A DNA stretch of 64,000 nucleotides. It comes from Saprospiraceae bacterium (GTDB lineage: Bacteria > Bacteroidota > Bacteroidia > Chitinophagales > Saprospiraceae). This document shows, piece after piece, positions 37,270-47,058 of this stretch. How positions within the stretch are numbered: position 1 is the stretch's first letter; each line of letters begins with the position of its first letter. Position numbers and translations under genes: made by a program. The stretch covers positions 620,001 through 684,000 of the forward strand of contig JADJNF010000009.1 of NCBI GenBank assembly GCA_016714445.1, in the 5' to 3' direction. The notes beneath the pieces were generated by a model. That model did not search any database, had not been told where the DNA came from, and worked only from the letters and a program-made list of their open reading frames with translations.

Positions 37270-37357
37270 ATATGATCGTTTTGCATTTATTATGTAAACA
37301 TTTTACAGACTTTTCTATTATTACACTATTAACTTCGACATTAATAAACAGTCTAAA

Positions 37358-38534
37358 ATGTCTAAAATAAGGGTTGCTTTTTTTGCTGAAATACTGCTGG
37401 AAGATTTTGATGGTGCATCCAGGACCATCTTCCAAATCATCCGAAAAATACCGGAACATCAATTTGAATTTTTGTTTATTTGTGGTGTTCCTCCTGAAGA
37501 TGGATTTGCTTATGAAGTTTTTGAAGTACCAGCCATTACGATTCCATTTAATAAAAATTACAAAATGGCAGTTCCCTATTTTCATAAGTGTAAACTAAAT
37601 GAAAAACTGGAAGACTTCAAACCTGACATCATACACATTTCCACTCCATCACCGCTTGGGACTTTTGGATTGGAATATGCTAAAACGCAAGGTATTCCGG
37701 TCATCACCATCTACCACACTCATTTTATTTCTTACATAGACTATTATCTCGAACACATAAGTATATTGGTCGATCCTGTAAAAAATATGATTGTACATAA
37801 ACTGAAGAAGTTTTATGAAGACTGTGACATGGTATACATGCCCACCAGGATTATGGTCTCCGAACTGAACCATCTTGGAATTTCTGATCACAATATGAAA
37901 ATTTGGCCCAGAGGACTTGACACATCAAATTTTGATCCTGAAAAACGGAACGTTTCTTTTATTAAAAACCTGACCGGCAATGACAGACCCAATATACTTT
38001 TTGCCAGCAGACTGGTCTGGGAAAAAAACCTGAAAACTTTAATCAAAATCTATAAAAAATCCATCAAGCGTGGATTATTATTCAATTTTATCATAGCCGG
38101 GGATGGTGTTGCCCTCGAAGAAATGAAAGAAGCCATGCCTTCGGCCTATTTTTTGGGCAAACTCACTCATGAACAATTGGCTACGGTGTATGCTTCATGC
38201 GATGTATTCCTATTTACTTCTGTCACTGAAACGTATGGCAATGTAGTAGCAGAAGCTATGGCTTCAGGATTACCATGTGTGATAGCCAATAGGTGGGTCT
38301 GCAGGATTTATAGAAGATGGAGTCAATGGTTTTCTATGCCAGCCTGAGTCTTCCAACGATTATCTGGGTAAAATATCCAAAGTGCTTTTTGAAAATGAAT
38401 TGCGTGAACAGTTTATCGAAAAAGGCCTCCACTTTACTTCAAAACTAAAATGGGAATCTCTGACGGATATTTATTTTAATGATCTGAAAACACTAACCGG
38501 TAAAGAAAAACCTGTACTGGCAGAAGTAGAATAA
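37358..38534 (+). pseudogene. GT4-type glycosyltransferase gene broken by a one-base insertion
   Basis: The frame from 37358 encodes a family 4 glycosyltransferase (N-terminal KIRVAFFAEILLEDFDGAS; FKPDIIHISTPSPLG; LFASRLVWEKNLKTLI; ETYGNVVAEAMASGLPCVIAN) but leaves the family pattern after residue 311 and stops at 38347. One base past 38290 the other frame continues the family exactly (GSAGFIEDGVNGFLCQPESS) to a TAA at 38532-38534, two bases before the next gene. The total length is 3n+1, consistent with one extra base; the simplest candidate is A38291 in AATAGGTGGG. The repaired protein would have 391 residues and probably modifies a glycolipid or exopolysaccharide together with the next gene. 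A sequencing error is possible because the rest is intact. Confidence 0.85.
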
Positions 38535-38535
38535 A

Positions 38536-39678
38536 ATGGCTGTACTTTTTATTACGCACAAATATCCTCCTGCAGTCGGCGGTATGGAAAAACAAAGTTT
38601 TGAACTTATACAAGGATTTACAGACGTTGATCATAATTTTGCCATACACTTTGACGGAAAACAAAATATTATTCTTTTTTTCCTGTCCTTACGGAAGCGA
38701 GTACATGATACTTTGCGACAGCACCCTGAGATTACAACTATACATTTGAATGATGGTCTGATGGGTGTGTTTTTTTATCTGCTTGGCATAAAAAGCCATG
38801 GAAAAAAAGTTGTCATTACGTTTCATGGGTTGGATGTAGTTTTCCCCTTGTCCTGGTATCAAAAATATGTTCTGCCCAAACTGCAAAATTATGATGCTTT
38901 TATTTGTGTCAGTCAAGCCACCAAAGATGCTTGTCTGATAAGAGGATTTTCGCCAAAAAAACTGTTTGTGGTAAATAATGGGGTAAATATTCCTCAGGAT
39001 TATTCTGACTTCAATCATGAAACTACAAAAAAAGCATTATACAACCTGGGCATAGATCTGGAAAATGACATTATACTACTATCTATAGGCAGACCAGTCA
39101 AAAGAAAAGGATTCAGTTGGTTTGCAGATGAGGTAATGCCACTATTGGATGATCGGTTTAAATTTGTGCATATTGGAAATACCGGCGCAACAGAACCGTA
39201 TTTTATGAAATGGTTACCAAAAAAAATCGTTAAACTGCTAGACTTATTTACAGGCAGACCAAATGATGCTGAAGCGCTGATCAAAGCTGCCGAACAAAAT
39301 AAAAATATCATACTTGCCGGAAAGGTGTCTGACGAATTAAAGAATACCTGTATTGCGTCAGCCACTTGCATGCTGATGCCCAATATACAGGATGATGGCG
39401 ATATGGAAGGATTTGGACTTGTTGCTCTGGAAGCATCCATTCAGGGAAAAACTGTGCTGGCTGCAGGTATCGAAGGAATTACCGATGCAGTACATGATGG
39501 TAAAAATGGTTATCTCCTTCCATCAGGGGATGCTGAAGCCTGGGAAGATAAAATCATGCTGATTGCCGAAAACAATCATTTATTTGATGCAAATATCAAA
39601 AAGTATACTGCAGAGCATTTTTCATGGGAAAAGATGGTGAACAGATACAGGAAGGTATTTGATACCATAAATACCTAA
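38536..39678 (+). CDS. GT4 family glycosyltransferase
   Basis: A 380-residue GT-B enzyme. The acceptor half begins MAVLFITHKYPPAVGGMEKQ; the hinge and donor half show LLSIGRPVKRKGFSWFADEV, FKFVHIGNTG, and the nucleotide-sugar binding region MEGFGLVALEASIQGKTVLA with AGIEGITDAVHDGKNGYLL. It likely transfers a hexose from a nucleotide sugar at the inner face of the cytoplasmic membrane. It starts one base after the repaired end of the previous glycosyltransferase gene, so the two form a pair. Acceptor unknown. Confidence 0.9.
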   Translation: MAVLFITHKYPPAVGGMEKQSFELIQGFTDVDHNFAIHFDGKQNIILFFLSLRKRVHDTLRQHPEITTIHLNDGLMGVFFYLLGIKSHGKKVVITFHGLDVVFPLSWYQKYVLPKLQNYDAFICVSQATKDACLIRGFSPKKLFVVNNGVNIPQDYSDFNHETTKKALYNLGIDLENDIILLSIGRPVKRKGFSWFADEVMPLLDDRFKFVHIGNTGATEPYFMKWLPKKIVKLLDLFTGRPNDAEALIKAAEQNKNIILAGKVSDELKNTCIASATCMLMPNIQDDGDMEGFGLVALEASIQGKTVLAAGIEGITDAVHDGKNGYLLPSGDAEAWEDKIMLIAENNHLFDANIKKYTAEHFSWEKMVNRYRKVFDTINT

Positions 39679-39712
39679 TCCAAATCTGATTGAAGTCATG
39701 GCAAAAACCAAA

Positions 39713-40318
39713 CTACAGGTATTGCAGTGATTTAAGATCAGACTCTAAGGATTCGTACAATGCTTTATCGTCAGAAAAATAAATAAGCCACGCTATTGAG
39801 CTGAAAACAAATGCTATAGGCACAGATAGCCAAAGAGAAAGGTGACCATCTACTCCGGATACCATATCTGTCAGAAAAACGACAAACAATGGAAAAAAGA
39901 TAAAATAGGCCAGTTTTACTGCAGAATAACGCATTTCCTTCAGATAAAATCCTTCCCAAAGATACTTGTCAAAGTTATTTTTATGTTCAGTCAAAAGAAT
40001 GGTGGCACTTTTGAGTCGCTGTCTGATAAAAATAAAATAGGCGATACCTGCCACAACACAGACCAATGAAAAATAAGTATTAAAAAATACAAAATGCAGA
40101 AATGCAGAAATGGTAGAAACCAGCATGAGAACATTAAACATAATCATGTATTCCTGCTTGTCTGTGTCCTGTTTCATCTTACGAATAAGTTCTATTCTCT
40201 TGGCTTCACCAGGAGATATTTTCACTTCGTGGTTAAAATGTTTTTCGGTTTCTGCTATAATATCTTTTAGTCGTTGGGTTTTATCTTCTATAATTACGGG
40301 TTTTATATCTTCTGACAT
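39713..40318 (-). CDS. Hypothetical membrane protein with two hydrophobic hairpins
   Basis: A 201-residue protein. A charged N-terminal third (EDKTQRLKDIIAETEKHFNHEVKISPGEAKRI) is followed by two membrane segments (MIMFNVLMLVSTISAFLHFVFF, FSLVCVVAGIAYFIFI), a polar loop, and two more (LAYFIFFPLFVVFLTDMV, LWLSVPIAFVFSSIAWLIYF), ending in a short soluble tail. No family recognised. A -7-like TATATTTG lies on the minus strand at 40351-40344. Function unknown. Confidence 0.65.
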   Translation of the reverse strand: MSEDIKPVIIEDKTQRLKDIIAETEKHFNHEVKISPGEAKRIELIRKMKQDTDKQEYMIMFNVLMLVSTISAFLHFVFFNTYFSLVCVVAGIAYFIFIRQRLKSATILLTEHKNNFDKYLWEGFYLKEMRYSAVKLAYFIFFPLFVVFLTDMVSGVDGHLSLWLSVPIAFVFSSIAWLIYFSDDKALYESLESDLKSLQYL

Positions 40319-40422
40319 AACTCAAATTTTATAATAATAATGGCAAATATATTACATATTTACAATATAATGCATACTTTAATATCTGAATATGTGAAAT
40401 TTATAAATAAATGGATTATTTT

Positions 40423-41133
40423 CTAACCTGCCACCGCAATGGATAAAATGGAAATACTTTTGGCGCCGCCATCTTTTAGCTTTAGACAGCAGGCTTCCAG
40501 GGTAGCTCCTGTAGTGACTACATCATCCACCACCAGCACATGTCTGCCCGATATTTCTTCAGGTTTGCGAAGCACAAATACTTCGGAGACATTTTCAACA
40601 CGTTCTGTCCTTGATTTGCCGGTTTGGGAGGTAGTTTCGGTTTCTTTTATCAAAATATCATCGGCAAGGGCTACATGAATCGCTGCACTGACTGCTTTTC
40701 CAAATATTGTACTTTGGTTATACCCTCTTCTGCGAACTTTTTTGGGATGTACAGGTACAGGGATAATAATATCAGGAACACTGAAAATAGGTGAATCCAA
40801 TAGTTTTTTGCCTGCGATTTCGCCCAAAACTTCACCAATTTCTTTCCGCTTTTTGTATTTGAGATTATGAAGCATGACCTGAACGATACTTCCTTCCCTA
40901 AATCGAAGCAATGCTGCACCATGTAGTATATTTACCCGTCCTCTAAAATGTTTGGTTACCTCATTTTCCTTCAATATAAAATGGTCTGTATAAGGCATGA
41001 CATGCAGACATTCCACACAAAATGCAGCATCACGGGTTTTGGGCAGTTTATTACAAGCCAGACATAGATCAGGAAATAGTACGTGGATCAAGTCTCTGCC
41101 AAGTGCTTTGATGTAGGAGGATAGTTTATTCAT
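40423..41133 (-). CDS. ComF family phosphoribosyltransferase-like protein
   Basis: A 236-residue ComF-type protein. The N-terminal zinc-binding module has CLACNKLPKTRDAAFCVEC; the C-terminal phosphoribosyltransferase-like domain has IIPVPVHPKKVRRRGYNQS and the PRPP-binding loop HVLVVDDVVTTGATLEACC. Members take part in natural DNA uptake in some bacteria, but the gene is also kept in species not known to be competent, so its role here is open. Length is normal. It is read in the same direction as uvrA, 80 bases downstream of neither a shared overlap nor a clear terminator. Confidence 0.9.
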   Translation of the reverse strand: MNKLSSYIKALGRDLIHVLFPDLCLACNKLPKTRDAAFCVECLHVMPYTDHFILKENEVTKHFRGRVNILHGAALLRFREGSIVQVMLHNLKYKKRKEIGEVLGEIAGKKLLDSPIFSVPDIIIPVPVHPKKVRRRGYNQSTIFGKAVSAAIHVALADDILIKETETTSQTGKSRTERVENVSEVFVLRKPEEISGRHVLVVDDVVTTGATLEACCLKLKDGGAKSISILSIAVAG

Positions 41134-41213
41134 ATGGAAAAGTTATATAAAATTGCTAAATAACAGTTTTGCTGATTTGTTTTATTGCTAAATTACGGAG
41201 CTTCATACCATCC

Positions 41214-44066
41214 TCACATTTCCTTTTTCAAATATTCAGCAGTATATCCTTTTTTCTGCTTTATCAAATTTTCGGGACTACCGGCAAATAAGATATTACC
41301 ACCAGCTTTGCCGCCTTCAGGACCCAGATCTACTACATAATCAGATACTTTGATCACATCCATATTGTGCTCGATGATGATGACAGTATTTCCTTTTTCT
41401 ACCAGCTTATCAATGACTCCGAGCAACTGTTTGATATCGTCAAAATGCAGTCCTGTCGTCGGTTCGTCCAGGATATAAATGGTATTTCCTGTATCTTTTT
41501 TAGAGAGTTCTTCAGATAGTTTTACACGTTGTGCTTCGCCACCAGAAAGTGTGGTAGCTTGCTGACCAAGTGTAATATAACCAAGACCTACACTATCCAA
41601 TGTTTTGAGCTTTCTATATATAGATGGTATACTTTTAAAAAATTCAGTAGCGTCTTCTACTGACATATCCAATACATCAGATATAGACTTACCTTTAAAT
41701 AGAATCTCCAGGGTTTCTCTGTTGTACCTTTTCCCCATACACTGCTCACAATCGACTAAAACATCGGGCAGAAAATTCATTTCTATGAGCTTTTTGCCTG
41801 CACCTTCGCAAGTTTCGCATCGGCCACCTGCTACATTAAAAGAAAATCTGCCCAGCTGATAACCACGAATTTTAGCTTCCGGCATATTGCCAAACAACTT
41901 TCTGATATCTGTAAATACGCCTATATAAGTAGCTGGATTTGACCTCGGAGTACGTCCTATCGGGGATTGATCTATTTCGATGACTTTATCCAGATGTTCG
42001 AGCCCGGCAATACTTTTGTAAGGCAAAGGTTTCTGGATACTGTTATAAAAGTGTTGTCTTAATATGGGGTATAATGTTTCGTTGATCAAAGATGACTTCC
42101 CACTACCGGATACACCCGTGACACAGATGAGTGTACCAAGAGGAAGCTTGATATCGACGTTTTTGAGATTATGGCCTGTGGCACCTTTTAGCTCTAAAAA
42201 TTTGCCATTGCCTTTTCGTCTCGATTTTGGTACTTCTATACGGAGTCTATTGCTGAGATATCCTGCCGTCGTACCTCCAAGTTTCAAAAACTCTTCCGGT
42301 GTACCCATCGTCACTATCTCACCACCATGCATACCTGCGCCTGGACCCAGATCTATGATATAATCCGATGCCAGCATAATGTCTTTGTCATGCTCCACAA
42401 CTAACACAGAATTGCCTATTTCTGTCAGGTCTCTGAGTGCTTTGATGAGTTTGTGGTTGTCACGCTGATGCAATCCTATACTGGGTTCATCCATGATATA
42501 GGTGATACCGGTGAGTTGGCTGCCTATCTGACTGGCGAGTCTGGTACGTTGGGATTCGCCACCGGAAAGCGTGCGTGTGGTACGATTTAGATTGAGATAT
42601 CCGAGACCTACTTCCAGTAAAAATCCGACTCTGAGCCTTATTTCTTTTAGAATTTCAAAAGAAACGGTTTTCTGTTTTTCATCCATATAGGCTGGCAATT
42701 CACCTATCCAGACATGAAGCTCATCAATGTTCATTTCTGCCAGATGACCTATATGTTTTTCACCCAACTTAAAGTGGAGGGACTCTTTTTTGAGACGGAA
42801 ACCTTCGCAACTTGGGCAAGGTACGATACTTAAAAAATCTTCGGCCCATGACCTTATCTTTTCTGAACTGGAATCCCGGTACCATCGCTCCACCATATTG
42901 ACAATACCTTCGTTGGCAAGGTCGTAAAGGTAGTCATTGGCAACGTTTCCGTAGGTGACCCCATACGAATTGTCACCACCATTCAGGATCATATCCAATG
43001 CTTTTTCCGGTATTTTATCAACGGGTGTATCAAAACTAAAGGTATAATCTGCAGCTATTTTTTTCAGCTGTTTGAAAGTATTATTGTCTCTTACTGCTCC
43101 AAATGGTTTTATGGCTTCCTGATTGATGCTCTTGGACTTATCAGGAATGATTTTGTTCATATCCGCTTTATGTTGTTCACCCAGGCCATTACAGTCAGGA
43201 CAAGCACCATACGGCGAATTGAATGAAAAGTTATTGGGTGAAGGTTCATCATACGATACGCCGGAAATTGGATCCATGAGACTTTTGGAGTAGGCTTTCA
43301 TCGTTTTATCATCGGTATCGATGATCATAATGAAGTCATTTCCCAGTTTGAGTCCCATTTGAAGGGAAGCGGTGAGTCGTTCTATTTTGTCCGTTTCTAC
43401 TTTTAGCCTATCTACTACGATCTCTATGTCGTGTACCTTGTACCTGTCGAGCTGCAATCCCTGGACCAGGTCAACTATCTCTCCATCTATCCTTACTTTT
43501 GTAAATCCTTTTTTCCGTGTCTGGTCGAATAACTCCCGATAATGGCCCTTACGAGCTCTGATGACAGGAGCCAGAATAGCTATTTTTTTGCCTTCAAAAT
43601 TTGATTGTACATGGGTGACTATTTGATCTTCTGTGTATTTGACCATTTTTTCTCCGGTGACGAAAGAATAAGCCTCTCCTACCCTGGCATATAAAAGACG
43701 GAGGAAATCATATATCTCTGTGGTCGTTCCAACCGTTGATCTGGGATTCCATGCGGTTGTCTTTTGTTCTATGGAAATGACGGGACTGAGACCATCTATC
43801 TTTTCGACTTCAGGCCTGTCCATTGATCCTATGAATTGCCGGGCATATGCAGAAAATGTCTCCATATATCTACGCTGACCTTCAGCATACAGGGTATCAA
43901 AAGCAAGTGAAGACTTACCACTACCACTCAGACCGGTAATGACCACAAGTTGGTTTCTTGGTATTTTTACGGAAACATTTTTGAGATTATTTTCGTTGGC
44001 ACCGATGATCGTGATGAAATCATCTGCGGTGATGGTATCTTCGTACGGGTATGTTAAATCTTGCAT
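41214..44066 (-). CDS. uvrA: UvrA excinuclease ABC subunit A
   Basis: A 950-residue protein of standard UvrA length. Both ATPase halves are complete: Walker A GLSGSGKSSLAFDTLYAEGQ and GVSGSGKSSLINETLYP, signatures LSGGESQRTRLASQIG and LSGGEAQRVKLS, Walker B segments YIMDEPSIGLHQRD and YILDEPTTGLHFDD. Zinc-finger cysteine pairs are visible in CPDCNGLG, CPSCEGF and CETCEGAG ... CEQCMGKRY. It scans DNA for bulky lesions together with UvrB in nucleotide excision repair. In the cytoplasm on the nucleoid. No LexA-type site was identified upstream. Confidence 0.98.
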   Translation of the reverse strand: MQDLTYPYEDTITADDFITIIGANENNLKNVSVKIPRNQLVVITGLSGSGKSSLAFDTLYAEGQRRYMETFSAYARQFIGSMDRPEVEKIDGLSPVISIEQKTTAWNPRSTVGTTTEIYDFLRLLYARVGEAYSFVTGEKMVKYTEDQIVTHVQSNFEGKKIAILAPVIRARKGHYRELFDQTRKKGFTKVRIDGEIVDLVQGLQLDRYKVHDIEIVVDRLKVETDKIERLTASLQMGLKLGNDFIMIIDTDDKTMKAYSKSLMDPISGVSYDEPSPNNFSFNSPYGACPDCNGLGEQHKADMNKIIPDKSKSINQEAIKPFGAVRDNNTFKQLKKIAADYTFSFDTPVDKIPEKALDMILNGGDNSYGVTYGNVANDYLYDLANEGIVNMVERWYRDSSSEKIRSWAEDFLSIVPCPSCEGFRLKKESLHFKLGEKHIGHLAEMNIDELHVWIGELPAYMDEKQKTVSFEILKEIRLRVGFLLEVGLGYLNLNRTTRTLSGGESQRTRLASQIGSQLTGITYIMDEPSIGLHQRDNHKLIKALRDLTEIGNSVLVVEHDKDIMLASDYIIDLGPGAGMHGGEIVTMGTPEEFLKLGGTTAGYLSNRLRIEVPKSRRKGNGKFLELKGATGHNLKNVDIKLPLGTLICVTGVSGSGKSSLINETLYPILRQHFYNSIQKPLPYKSIAGLEHLDKVIEIDQSPIGRTPRSNPATYIGVFTDIRKLFGNMPEAKIRGYQLGRFSFNVAGGRCETCEGAGKKLIEMNFLPDVLVDCEQCMGKRYNRETLEILFKGKSISDVLDMSVEDATEFFKSIPSIYRKLKTLDSVGLGYITLGQQATTLSGGEAQRVKLSEELSKKDTGNTIYILDEPTTGLHFDDIKQLLGVIDKLVEKGNTVIIIEHNMDVIKVSDYVVDLGPEGGKAGGNILFAGSPENLIKQKKGYTAEYLKKEM

Positions 44067-44165
44067 GAGTCTGATGTAATCAAAAAATAAAAGCTATATC
44101 AAGAGAATAGTATTTGAATGAAAAATGTTTTTAAATCCTTCTGTTTTGAATAATAAAATAAATCA

Positions 44166-45005
44166 TCAAAAATTTTCACCCTTCATACGTTCAAAATAAG
44201 CATCAAATAAAAGTTGCAACCTGCCTACAGACTTCATGACTGTGGCAATGACAGCTTCTACAGTAGTTTCCGTGATGGCGGACTTGGGAAAACACACATT
44301 GGAAACAATAGAAAATACCGCCACTTTGATGCCTGCGTGTTTTGCGACGATGACTTCCGGAATAGTGGACATACCCAGGATATCTGCCCCCATGATGCGA
44401 GCCATCTTGTATTCAGCTGGTGTCTCCAGACTAGGACCCTGTAAACCCAGATAAACACCTTGTTTGAGCGAAAGACCGAGGTTATCAGCTATTTTTCCAA
44501 AGCTAAGTATCATTTCAGCATCGTATGCCTGCAACATATCAGGAAATCTAAGACCTAGTCGCTCATCGTTGAACCCTCGAAGCGGATGTTCAGGCATAAG
44601 ATTGATATGATCGGTCACCTGCACGATATCACCTTCATTAAAATGTGGATTAATCCCACCTGCAGCATTGGTCAATATCATTTTTTCTACGCCCAGTGCT
44701 TTTAATACCCTGATGGGAAAAGTGATTTCAGCAGCAGAATATCCTTCGTAATAATGAAATCGACCTGCCATAACTACAACAGGTACACCGGATTTATATC
44801 CAAAAACCAATTTGCCCTGGTGACTTGCCACCGTCGATACAGGAAAATGTGGTATCTCACTATACGGAATTTCGATAATATCTGTCAATGACTGTGCAAA
44901 ATCACCTAAGCCAGTACCTAAGACCACCGATATCTTTGCTTCGGGAATCAGAATGCGCTCAATATATGTTTTGCTCTCTTGAATTTTATCAAAAAGTGAT
45001 ATCAT
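44166..45005 (-). CDS. punA: Purine nucleoside phosphorylase
   Basis: A 279-residue enzyme of the trimeric PNP class. The start at 45005 (MISLFDKIQESKTYIE) is preferred because the in-frame Met at 45029 adds residues not usual in the family. Motifs: VVLGTGLGDFAQ for phosphate binding, HFPVSTVASHQGKLVFG, AGRFHYYEGY, ILTNAAGGINPHFNEGDIV with the purine-binding Asn/Glu region, and GPSLETPAEYKMARIMGADILGMST. It cleaves purine nucleosides with phosphate to give the base and ribose 1-phosphate in the salvage pathway. Cytoplasmic. It lies 100 bases upstream of uvrA on the same strand. Confidence 0.95.
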   Translation of the reverse strand: MISLFDKIQESKTYIERILIPEAKISVVLGTGLGDFAQSLTDIIEIPYSEIPHFPVSTVASHQGKLVFGYKSGVPVVVMAGRFHYYEGYSAAEITFPIRVLKALGVEKMILTNAAGGINPHFNEGDIVQVTDHINLMPEHPLRGFNDERLGLRFPDMLQAYDAEMILSFGKIADNLGLSLKQGVYLGLQGPSLETPAEYKMARIMGADILGMSTIPEVIVAKHAGIKVAVFSIVSNVCFPKSAITETTVEAVIATVMKSVGRLQLLFDAYFERMKGENF

Positions 45006-45248
45006 AAATGAAACTATATTTGGGTGCAAGATACAAAATAGACTCGGGAAAGGTAACCACTATTTACAGCAAGAAAACTAAGTAAGATCGGGAAAGTGCA
45101 GTTTTTGTCAAACTAAGTGATATCGATCAGTAAAAAAAATACTAATTCAAACGTTTTATTTACCTTTTACACTTCTTTTACACTCTTTTACATCCTATGT
45201 CTTGATAATAAGTTAAAACTTGTTTTCTTTGAGGCAAAATAGACACTT

Positions 45249-47009
45249 ATGCGGATGTACCCAGGAAAATATTCAATATACTGTATGATCGTTTTTTGTT
45301 TGACATCTTGTGGTATGGGCAAGAACAATCAGACAATGGATACATCTATAAAATCCAATGGTGGTGATAAAATAATACGTGCTTCCATCATTCAGAAAAT
45401 AAAAGAACTGGACCATAAACCAGTGGAAGAACGAATCGCTCTTTACAAAAAACTAAAAAAAGAAAGTCCTGATGCCTACAATTTCGAAAACGAAGATGAA
45501 ATCACCATGTACGGTTATGGTTTTTTATGGGCAGATAAAATTGACGAAGCTTTCGCTATATTTCAATTGATCGTAGATGAATTTGGATCTGCAAACGCTT
45601 ATGATAGCCTGGCGGAAGCGTATCTCAAAAAAGGAGACAGGGATGTTGCCTTGGCAAATTATGAAAAATCATTGGCCATGAATCCGGACAATTTTAATGC
45701 AGAAGACCAAATAGAAGCCATCAAACACCCTGAGAAAAAACCATTGACACCAGCAGAAAAATTTAACAAAATATATACCGCTGAAGCATACAAAGCCGAC
45801 CTGGATCAGCTATCCAAATCGATCGTGAAAATCCACCCAAATGTATTCAAATTTATATCGCAAAAAAAATTTACAGATATTGTAGAAAAATGTAAATCTC
45901 AGATCACGGAAAACACCAAATTCGGCGAGTTCTCTTACTTATGCAACAAAATCATAGCCAGTATAAACTGTGCACACACCGGAATGGGAGGCCTGTATCC
46001 GGAAAACGAAATGTTGCCCCAAGCGCTAAAATTTCCCATACAGACGCGATGGATAGGAAGTCAATTATATGTCATTGATCCTATGAATAATAGCGACGAA
46101 TTAAAACCTAAAGACGAAATATTGGCCATCAATGGTGTACCGGTTGCTACACTTATTGATGATATTTATCAACATGTAGTAGCACAGGGTATGGTCAAAA
46201 CGACCAAAAATCATACATTTAATACCTTATCATCAAGCTTAATACCTTACTCACTTGGCTTGCCGGAAGAGTATTCTCTTACCTTGAAAGGAGCTCAAAA
46301 GCCAATAGTCCTGCGTAAGTCAGAGAAAGCAGTAGGTCCTTATTGGGATTATCTGCAATATTGTGAGAAGCAGTTGTGTTTTGAATTTTTGGAAGACAAA
46401 AAGGCAGCACTTCTGACCATCACCTCATTTAACTATTACTCCTGGAATAATCTGCAGGAATTTGTTGATTTTATAGATCAAAGCTTTAGAGAAATCAAAG
46501 AAAAAGGTGTCCAAAATCTGATCATTGATGTACGCTATAATAGTGGAGGTTCACAGTCTTCTGCCATCCATTTACTAAAGTATTTGGTAGACAAACCTTT
46601 CACTTATTATTCTAAAGCCGATTTTCCGGGTAAAATGGGAAAAATCGAAGGGGAAGAAGTCATTTTCCCCAATGATAATGGTTACAATGGTAAGGTCTTG
46701 TTTTTGATCGACGGTATAGGAAACTCCACCACAGGGCATTTTATGTCATTGGTTAAGTTCTTAAAGTTAGGTACAATCATCGGCGAAGAACTGGGTTCCA
46801 ATCAGTTTTGTTCAGCAGGCTCCAACAGTTGCAGACTAAAAAACACCAAACTCAATTATTATGTAGCCAATAATACCCACATCTCCACAGCAACTACACT
46901 ACCTGATGAAAAAGGAATTTTGCCCGATCATTTTGTTAGCCAGAATATAGATGATGTGATCAATCGAAAAGATGTGGTAAAGGAATTTGCTTTGGGGCTT
47001 TTGAAATGA
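45249..47009 (+). CDS. S41 family peptidase lipoprotein with TPR segment
   Basis: A 586-residue protein. A lipoprotein signal ends at YCMIVFCLTSC (lipid cysteine near residue 21). Residues about 45-160 contain two TPR-like repeats (EAFAIFQLIVDEFGSANAYDSLAEAYLKKGDRDVALANYEKS is the core), then an IRBP/S41-like domain: KDEILAINGVPVATLIDDIY (PDZ-like), LLTITSFNYYSWNNLQEFVD, NLIIDVRYNSGGSQSSAIHL, and the catalytic-serine region GIGNSTTGHFMSLVKFLKLG, closing with LNYYVANNTHISTATTLPDEKGILPDH. Serine peptidases of this family process or degrade periplasmic proteins. Whether the Ser/Lys pair is active needs an alignment. It begins a rightward run of lipoprotein genes. Confidence 0.85.
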   Translation: MRMYPGKYSIYCMIVFCLTSCGMGKNNQTMDTSIKSNGGDKIIRASIIQKIKELDHKPVEERIALYKKLKKESPDAYNFENEDEITMYGYGFLWADKIDEAFAIFQLIVDEFGSANAYDSLAEAYLKKGDRDVALANYEKSLAMNPDNFNAEDQIEAIKHPEKKPLTPAEKFNKIYTAEAYKADLDQLSKSIVKIHPNVFKFISQKKFTDIVEKCKSQITENTKFGEFSYLCNKIIASINCAHTGMGGLYPENEMLPQALKFPIQTRWIGSQLYVIDPMNNSDELKPKDEILAINGVPVATLIDDIYQHVVAQGMVKTTKNHTFNTLSSSLIPYSLGLPEEYSLTLKGAQKPIVLRKSEKAVGPYWDYLQYCEKQLCFEFLEDKKAALLTITSFNYYSWNNLQEFVDFIDQSFREIKEKGVQNLIIDVRYNSGGSQSSAIHLLKYLVDKPFTYYSKADFPGKMGKIEGEEVIFPNDNGYNGKVLFLIDGIGNSTTGHFMSLVKFLKLGTIIGEELGSNQFCSAGSNSCRLKNTKLNYYVANNTHISTATTLPDEKGILPDHFVSQNIDDVINRKDVVKEFALGLLK

Positions 47010-47058
47010 ACACACAGTAATAAAACAATTAGAAATAATATTTCTTAAAATCTGAAAA

